The notes under the pieces are model-generated. The model saw only the letters and a program-made list of their open reading frames with translations, had not been told where the DNA came from and did no database searches. 64,000 nt of DNA from positions 536,001 to 600,000 of the forward strand of contig CALSFV010000236.1 in assembly GCA_943737045.1 (NCBI GenBank), given 5' to 3'. The DNA comes from Parapristionchus giblindavisi (Eukaryota; Nematoda; Chromadorea; Rhabditida; Diplogasteridae). The translations under genes were made by a program, and so were the position numbers. Every line of letters starts with the position of its first letter. Within the stretch, counting starts at the first letter, position 1. This document shows positions 57,177 to 64,000 of this stretch, one piece after another.

Positions 57177-59117
57177 TTGGAGACTCTTAGGAATAGTGCA
57201 TAAATCGCGATAGATCAGCGTATTCTATAATCTACTCCACTATCAGTGATGACGAATTGGAAAGAAAAAAATCTTTGGAATGTTCGGGAAACAACAAAGA
57301 GCGAAAACATTTTTACCCGTTTTTGAGGGATAGGACAAGGAGTGATCTCTCACTATTAATCAAAAGCACCACAGAAAACTACCGAAAATGCTTGAAAACC
57401 ACAAATGATTTTGGCTCTTACAGATATCCCGGAACCCAGACGGAGGTAATCAACATTGGATCGTACAACTATCTTGGCTTCGCCCAGACATCTGGTACTT
57501 TATATTTATTACATCAAATATATATATATATATATATATTGAAACGAGATGGATTTCGTAATTAATATTATCAGCGATACATAAAACAACTTTATAAAGT
57601 CTCAGATAAGTTTCACAATTGGTTCATATTAGCGAATAGCGACTAACGCTAATTCAATCGTGATCATTTCTACTTAATCAATTCAAACTTTGATCAGGTC
57701 CCTGCGCAGACGCAGCCGTGGCGTCTATCGACAGATACGGTCTCGCGTCGTGTGCTACAGTACCCCAGGGTGGTGAGTATTACCAACTTGGGAGCAATAT
57801 AGAAAAATGCCAAACAAAGTACTTAACCGCTTCCATTGAGTTTTTAATTATTCCCAAAGAATTATCTTATATTTTTCGATTTGCTATAGATATAAATGAA
57901 TAGGGTATAATATACAAATACAAGTTTCCATACACATTAAAGATGTGAACTTCAATAAAATTATATATGTTTTCTTCCCAGGTTTGCCCGTCGTTCAGCA
58001 ACGTCTCGAGCGTTTGGTCGCTGATTTCCTTGGAACCGAGGATGCGATCTGCTTCCCGATGGGTTTCGCCACGAACTCCCTCCACTGTCCGGCATTCGCC
58101 GACAAGGTATACTGTAGTTGGTATTGACTATATCTGGGAAAATATTAAAGTGTCAAGGATACAGCTTATATTTCTCACAAAATATGGAAAATATTCTATC
58201 AGTTTGCTTTTTTGATAGACCAAGTATACCGTATTCTTGAAATATACGGTATTCTTGCAGTATAGTGTATTCATCATTACAGAAAACTCTGATCATCTCC
58301 GACTCTCACAATCACACCTCTCTCCGACTGGGAGTCTACCTATCCGGTGCTACCATCAAGCCATTTAAGCACAATGGTAAGCCCATCGATCGATAATCTG
58401 CTATCTACCGTAATCCTTTTAGACGTCAAGGATCTCGAGCGGATTCTCCGCGATGCTGTCGTTTACGGTGACCGGAGGCGTAGCAGACCCTACAGCAAGG
58501 TTTGCACGAGGGGCACAGCGTTTCAAGAGTGGTCATGATGTAACAGAGAAAAGTTAGAGCGAAAATAGAGAGAGAGCACGCTAAAGTGAGAGAGAATAGA
58601 CGGCGAGAGTACACCATGGTGCAGTCTTACAGTGCTTTATTTATTTGTATCTGGATGAGGCACACTCCGTTGGTAAGATAAGAGCTGCGTAATAGAATAT
58701 TCTTTTCGTCATCTCATCAAATAACAGAGTAAACTGTGAAATCGATTGGTTGGATTTTTCACATTTTATTTCATTTTTCCGGTGCACGGATAATTTATGG
58801 CTATACTGTAGGCAATTTTTGTCAGTTCATACACTTTATTAGCAAAATAGCATTTGTGGTCTAGAGATCGTACATTTCACTCAAGATTTCGAGAAATAGC
58901 CCAAATCATTTTATGGCACTTTAACGCAACGACAGTAATGGAAAAGTGAAAATTTGGAGAAAAATCAATAACGCATGTATTAATTGTAGGTGCGATGGGT
59001 CGATCAGGCAAGGGTATCGTCGAATATTGGGATGCGGATGTCAAAGATGTTGACGTCATGATGGGAACATTCACGAAGAGCTTCGGATCGGCCGGTGGAT
59101 ACATCGCAGGATCCAAG

Positions 59118-60604
59118 GTAAGGTTACGGTAGATTAGGATATGGTAGATCGGCAAGGGTTACGGTAGATGAGGGTATGGTAAATCGGCAAAGGTTACGGT
59201 AGATGAGGGTATGGTAGATCGGCAAGGGTTACGGTAGATGAGGGTATGGTAAATCGGCAAGGGTTACGGTAGATGAGGGTATGGTAAATCGGCAGGGTTA
59301 CGGTAGATGAGGGTATGGTATATCGGCAAGGGTTACGGTAGATGAGGGTATGATAAATCGGCAAGGGTTACGGTAGATGAGGGTATGGTATATCGGCAAG
59401 GGTTACGGTAGATGAGGAGATGGCAGATCGGCAAGGGTTACGGTAGATGAGGGTATGGTATATCGGCAAGGGTTACGGTAGATGAGGGTATGGTAAATCG
59501 GCAAGGGTTACGGTAGATGAGGGTATGGTGAATCGGCAAGGGTTACGGTAGATGAGGAGATGGCAGACCGGCAAGGGTTAAGGTAGATGAGGGTATGGTA
59601 AATCGGCAAGGGTTACGGTAGATGAGGAGATGGCAGATCGGCAAGGGTTACGGTAGATGAGGGTATGGTAAATCGGCGAGGGTTACGGTAGATGAGGAGA
59701 TTGCAGATCGGCAAGGGTTACGGTAGATGAGGGTATGTTATATCGGCAAGGGTTACGGTAGATGAGGGTATGGTAAATCGGCAAGGGTTACGGTAGATGA
59801 GGAGATGACAGAACGGCAAGGGTTACGGTAGATGAGGGTATGGTATATCGGCAAGGGTTACGGTAGATGAGGGTATGGTAAATCGGCAAGGGTTACGGTA
59901 GATGAGGAGATGGCAGACCGGCAAGGGTTAAGGTAGATGAGGGTATGGTAAATCGGCAAGGGTTACGGTAGATGAGGAGATGGCAGAACGGCAAGGGTTA
60001 CGGTAGATGAGGGTATGGTATATCGGCGAGGGTTACGGTAGATGAGGAGATTGCAGATCGGCAAGGGTTACGGTAGATGAGGGTATGGTATATCGGCAAG
60101 GGTTACGGTAGATGAGGGTATGGTAAATCGGCAAGGGTTACGGTAGATGAGGAGATGGCAGACCGGCAAGGGTTACGGTAGATGAGGGTATGGTAAATCG
60201 GCAAGGGTTACGGTAGATGAGGAGATGGCAGATCGGCAAGGGTTACGGTAGATGAGGGTATGGTAAATCGGCGAGGGTTACGGTAGATGAGGAGATTGCA
60301 GATCGGCAAGGGTTACGGTAGATGAGGGTATGGTATATCGGCAAGGGTTACGGTAGATGAGGGTATGGTAAATCGGCAAGGGTTACGGTAGATGAGGGTA
60401 TGGTAAATCGGCAAGGGTTACGGTAGATGAGGAGATGGCAGACCGGCAAGGGTTAAGGTAGATGAGGGTATGGTAAATCGGCAAGGGTTACGGTAGATGA
60501 GGAGATGGCAGAACGGCAAGGGTTACGGTAGATGAGGGTATGGTATATCGGCAAGGGTTACGGTAGATGAGGGTATGGTAAATCGGCAAGGGTTACGGTA
60601 GATG
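59118..60604 (+). repeat. 35-bp intronic minisatellite, about 42 units
   Basis: Unit GGCAAGGGTTACGGTAGATG plus AGGGTATGGTAAATC. Three main variants by the last third: ...GGTATGGTAAATC, ...GGTATGGTATATC and ...GAGATGGCAGATC, arranged in a recurring higher-order order. It occupies the intron between the cofactor-lysine exon and the next in SPT copy 2. The matching intron of copy 1 (51777-51820) has a single related unit. Confidence 0.97.
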
Positions 60605-61039
60605 ATGTGCTCTTCACGGTTAAATTAGTGTATTCAGTGATAATGTATAATAAATGTTTCGACAGAGTGACTTTTCGAATATTTTGTACTTTTTTGAAAG
60701 AAAAAATTGAGTTTTTTTTTAAATTTTACTATGTAATGCGGATTATTCTATTGAGTTTCTCGTAAACGTACAGACATTATAAACATTGATCGATGTTGAT
60801 TTATTTCAGCGAACAATCAACCATCTCCGTCACTCTTCTCCCACTGCCTATTACAGTAGTCCCATATCAGCACCTGTCGCAGAGCAAATCATTAGCAGCG
60901 TGAGGATCATCATGGGTGTGGATGGAACTAATGATGGTCAGACATTTTTTTTTCATTTCATTATAAAAAACTGTGGTTTCAAGTGACGATGTATGTACCT
61001 TGGAGAACTTCAAAATGCAAGAGAGATGGGAATAGCGAG

Positions 61040-61216
61040 GCAAAATGAGATGCTATGGCGACTTTTCCCAAAGCCAGGGCGGCGCACCTCGGACAGGTTT
61101 GGTCGCGCGGCGGAGAGTGTGACAAAGAGAATCATTTGATGACATCTCCACGCACACAGTCTCTAATGCAGACCACCAAAACCGCCTGGCATCCGCCTCG
61201 CAATCTATATATTTCG
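61040..61216. other. GC-rich spacer before the foldback
   Basis: GCCAGGGCGGCGCACCTCGG at 61072 and CCACCAAAACCGCCTGGCAT near 61180; ORFs in both strands overlap. Not recognised. Ends in a run of ten G. Confidence 0.3.
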
Positions 61217-62850
61217 GGGGGGGGGGGGGTGACATTTCGGCAACCGACATTTCGGCAACGGGGCATAACTCGGTTCGTAGGGGTCATAGAAACTTGGGAT
61301 GGGTATCATTGTGATCAGCATCAGTAACACTACCGTAATCTACCGTAACCCAGTTCGGTGGGTCAAATCAAGTTCGGCGAGTCAGATCGGGCATACCTCG
61401 GTTCGTAGGGGTCATAGAAACACGAGTTGGGTATCAATGTGATCAACATCAACAACACTACCGTAATCTACCGTAACCCAGTTCGGTGGGTCAGATTAAG
61501 TTCGGTGGGTCAGATTTCACTAAAAATTGTTGGAACAGCCACTAATTGTGCGTTATCATTATCAGCTATTGCAAACTACCGTAATCTACCGTAACCCGGT
61601 TCGGTGGGTCAGATCAAGTTCGGTGGGTCAGATTTCACTACAAACTGTCGGAATGACAACTACGTGTGCGATATCATTATGAGCTATTGCAAACTACCGT
61701 AACAAGGTTCGGTGGGTCAGATCAAGTTCGGTGGGTCAGATTTAACTAAAAATTGTCTGAATGGCCGCTACATGTGCGATATCATTATCAGCTATTGCAA
61801 ACTACCGTAATCTACCGTAACCCGGTTCGGTGGGTCAGATCAAGTTCGGTGGGTCAGATTTCACTACAAACTGTCGGAATGGCAACTACGTGTTCGATAT
61901 CATTATGAGCTATTGCAAACTACCGTAACCAGGTTCGGTGGGTCAGATCAAGTGCGGTGGGTCAGATCTCAGTATAAATTGTCCAAATGGTCACTATGCG
62001 CGGGGTATGATTATGAGTTATTGTAAACTACCGTAATCCACCGTAATCCGGTTCGGTGGGTCAGATCAAGTGCGATGTGTCATATTTCACTAAAAAGTGT
62101 CCAAATGGTAGTTTACAATTACTCATAATCATACCACGCGCATAGTAATCGTTTGGACAATTTTTAGTGAAATCTGACCCACCGAACTTAATCTGACCCA
62201 CGGAACCGGGTTACGGTAGATTACAGTAGTTTGCAATAGCTGATAATGATATCGCACATGTAGCGGCCATTCAGACAATTTTTAGTTAAATCTGACCCAC
62301 CGAAATTGATCTGACCCACCGAACCGGGTTACGGTAGATTACGGTAGTTTGCAATAGCTGATAATGATATCGCACATGTAGCGGCCATTCAGACAATTTT
62401 TAGTTAAATCTGACCCACCGAACTTGATCTGACCCACCGAACCGGGTTACGGTAGATTACGGTAGTTTGCAATAGCTCATAATGATAACGCACAATTAGT
62501 GGCTGTTCCAACAATTTTTAGTGAAATCTGACCCACCGAACTTAATCTGACCCACCGAACTGGGTTACGGTAGATTACGGTAGTGTTGTTGATGTTGATC
62601 ACATTGATACCCAACTCGTGTTTCTATGACCCCTACGAACCGAGGTATGCCCGATCTGACTCGCCGAACTTGATTTGACCCACCGAACTGGGTTACGGTA
62701 GATTACGGTAGTGTTACTGATGCTGATCACAATGATACCCATCCCAAGTTTCTATGACCCCTACGAACCGAGTTATGCCCCGTTGCCGAAATGTCGGTTG
62801 CCGAAATGTCGGTTGCCGAAATGTCGGTTGCCGAAATGTCACCCCCCTAT
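61217..62850. mobile_element. 1.6 kb foldback element built of TACGGTAG and TCGGTGGGTCAGAT repeats
   Basis: The left arm (61217-62090) and right arm (62105-62850) are reverse complements, each containing four or more tandem units of about 125-140 bp with CTACCGTAATCTACCGTAAC and GGTTCGGTGGGTCAGATCAA. Outer ends are GGGGTGACATTTCGGCAACC and its complement; the right end has four GTTGCCGAAATGTCG units against two on the left. No transposase. The 117-codon frame at 62711 is within the repeat. Confidence 0.92.
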
Positions 62851-62931
62851 ATTTCAGCATTTTTCTGAAACTTCTAACGGAGTTGGAAAAGGGGTTCTCC
62901 CTTCCTTCATTGTTGCCCCGCTGTTACAGAG

Positions 62932-63025
62932 CAGGGCTGGGATTTCCGTTTTTCCGATTTTCCGAATTTTCCGATTTTCCGACCTTTTTCGGAAAATTTT
63001 GATTTTCCGAATTCGGAAAATTTCT
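62932..63025. repeat. TTTTCCGA low-complexity tract
   Basis: Starts with GCAGGGCTGGGATTTCC, then TTTTCCGATTTTCCGAATTT units and their complement TTCGGAAAA. The opening 11-mer is the same as bounds the tract at 5062-5552. Confidence 0.75.
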
Positions 63026-63261
63026 ATTGACTTAAAGTCATTGAATAAAATATTTCTCTCATGAAAATATAGATTAAAAACAGTTATAGTGACTTAAAGG
63101 TGGACTCCCGCAAATATTTTCATGAACAAACTGTGAAGACAAAATGCTAGCAAAATTTATGTTACATACCGTACACTATTTATTTTATGCTAATTCAACT
63201 TGTTGATCGCTGTAATCATGAATGAATTATGCAAGAAATCGCAGGCAAAGGGGCGCTTTTT

Positions 63262-63348
63262 GAAAATGGGAAAGTTCGGCAATAGGATTCGAACCCGCAT
63301 CCATGCGCTAGCTAGTCAGAGGCTTCACCACTACGCTAAGGAACCGAT
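63262..63348 (-). pseudogene. tRNA-like relic
   Basis: On the - strand, TTAGCGTAGTGGTGAAGCC (A-box-like) and GCGGGTTCGAATCCTATT (B-box, T-loop) at near-normal spacing. Stems are incomplete, so it is a tRNA-derived relic rather than a gene. Confidence 0.5.
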
Positions 63349-63373
63349 GTGTGAACGCTCTATCTTCTTGTAT

Positions 63374-64000
63374 TAGGTTGAGTCATAAGTCTTGTCGCAT
63401 TTTGGAGGGGTATGTTTGTGCTATCATTGCTCAGTCGTACGTTATCAATTACCCCGTCCGTTACGGCACTAAATAAGTCACTAAATACTACTCTTTGAGC
63501 GTACTAATGAATTGTGCCTACGTCGAGTCTAGTAGCTGTAACGCCTCTTCAATTCATTTCCAGTTTTGTGCACATGTGACACGTCATGTTGTTTTCTTCC
63601 TATTCTAGCTCAAACATCCCGATGTTCACATCCTTATGGCGTTACTATACAAAACTAAGGCCCCTAGTACGCGCACTGTGTAACATTGGTTCTTTTCGCT
63701 TCGAAGAAGGGAGTACGGCGTCAAAGGTCCGGACGGCCCCCGAGCTGGACTTGGACGTGCTGGAGCATCACGTCCAAGCGGACCCCTATGCTACTACCCG
63801 TGATATGGCGACGAGTCTTAGGGTAAGCCAGTCCACCATCGTTGGTTGCCTACAGGATCTTGGCAAGGTCCAGAATTTGGGTCGATGGTTACACCTCCGA
63901 TTGTCGAACAAGCAGAAGTGAAACCGTGCGGACCCGTGTCAGAATGTAATTTCGTACGCCCGTACAACGGCTTGGATCGATGGGATCATGACTGGAGATG
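63374..64000 (+). pseudogene. Mariner transposon, 5' part, cut by the window edge
   Basis: AGGTTGAGTCATAAGTCTTG at 63374 resembles a mariner terminal repeat. From about 63690 the translation gives ELDLDVLEHHVQADPYATTR, DMATSLRVSQSTI and LGKVQNLGRW, the paired helix-turn-helix DNA-binding region of mariner transposases. A stop at 63919-63921 is followed by SYARTTAWIDGIMTGD, the start of the catalytic core (first Asp). The in-frame stop shows it is inactive. The remainder lies beyond the window. Confidence 0.85.

Larger units (their letters stand above)
55004..60936 (+). pseudogene. Tandem partial copy of the serine palmitoyltransferase gene
   Basis: Thirteen exons equivalent to exons 3-15 of copy 1: 55004-55072, 56146-56213, 56261-56327, 56637-56744, 56887-56933, 57424-57494, 57698-57772, 57982-58106, 58283-58376, 58423-58499, 58633-58672, 58990-59117, 60810-60936. 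Twelve keep the exact length of copy 1; the eleventh is 40 nt instead of 121. The 81-nt loss removes [20 protein letters not shown] and the next seven residues before DEAHSVG, a core strand and loop of the fold, though frame is kept. GTFTKSFG with the cofactor lysine remains. Exons 1-2 are missing. Exons 16-18 are not seen before 64000; they could lie beyond the edge, since homology stops at about 60990. Point changes include NTL to KTL and NHAS to NHTS. Most likely non-functional, with frame still open. Confidence 0.85.

Noticed and set aside
59118..60604. CRISPR array
   Set aside because: Units are contiguous 35-bp tandem repeats without unique spacers, in a eukaryotic intron.
62711..63064. 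117-codon + strand ORF
   Set aside because: Begins inside the foldback right arm and crosses GCCGAAATGTCG repeats and the TTTTCCGA tract.

Overview
The window reads as AT-rich, intron-rich, repeat-laden nematode nuclear DNA. Introns are short to medium with a TTTTCAG-type 3' splice site. The gene content (an innexin, a seven-transmembrane chemoreceptor of nematode type, a serine palmitoyltransferase) and the mariner relics and foldback elements all fit a nematode. A diplogastrid such as Pristionchus would suit, but no single sequence here proves the genus. There are no prokaryotic features, no intact tRNA or rRNA gene and no CRISPR array.

Genes I can build exon by exon, with reading phase conserved across the junctions: (1) an innexin on the + strand. 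Its common exons lie at 21835-26942, with two alternative first-exon sets (17053-17139 + 17508-17618, or 21376-21573) and two alternative last-exon sets (27139-27224, or 28871-29641). (2) A complete 18-exon, 586-codon serine palmitoyltransferase large-subunit gene (SPTLC2/sptl-2 type), + strand, 45107-52952. (3) A tandem partial copy of it at 55004-60936. That copy lacks the first two exons, has lost 81 nt of the catalytic core in frame, and shows no last three exons before the window ends. (4) A chemoreceptor on the - strand, 12197-14394, recognisable but with two unresolved junctions. (5) The last four exons of an unrecognised - strand gene at 40352-41347. (6) Weaker pieces: a lone terminal exon at 2870-3058 and small ORFs at 37701-38069 and 43522-43807.

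Layout: 1-11 kb is a landscape of inverted repeats, dominated by a 4.1 kb inverted repeat (6372-10515) whose arms each carry two tRNA-like modules. 11-15.5 kb holds the chemoreceptor and a mariner relic. 15.5-30 kb holds the innexin locus, bracketed by GA/CT arrays and interrupted by foldback elements. 30-45 kb is mostly (CCCTCT)n-type arrays, hairpin MITEs and the two minor genes. 45-61 kb is the serine palmitoyltransferase tandem duplication, including a 35-bp minisatellite of about 42 units. 61-64 kb is a 1.6 kb foldback element, a tRNA-like relic and the 5' part of a decayed mariner transposon running off the edge.

Most notable: the innexin locus can combine two interchangeable 66-codon heads (N-terminus, first membrane segment, start of the first extracellular loop) with two cytoplasmic tails, giving four potential channel proteins. 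The serine palmitoyltransferase duplication is a natural clock for the surrounding transposable elements, because each insertion is present in one or both copies.
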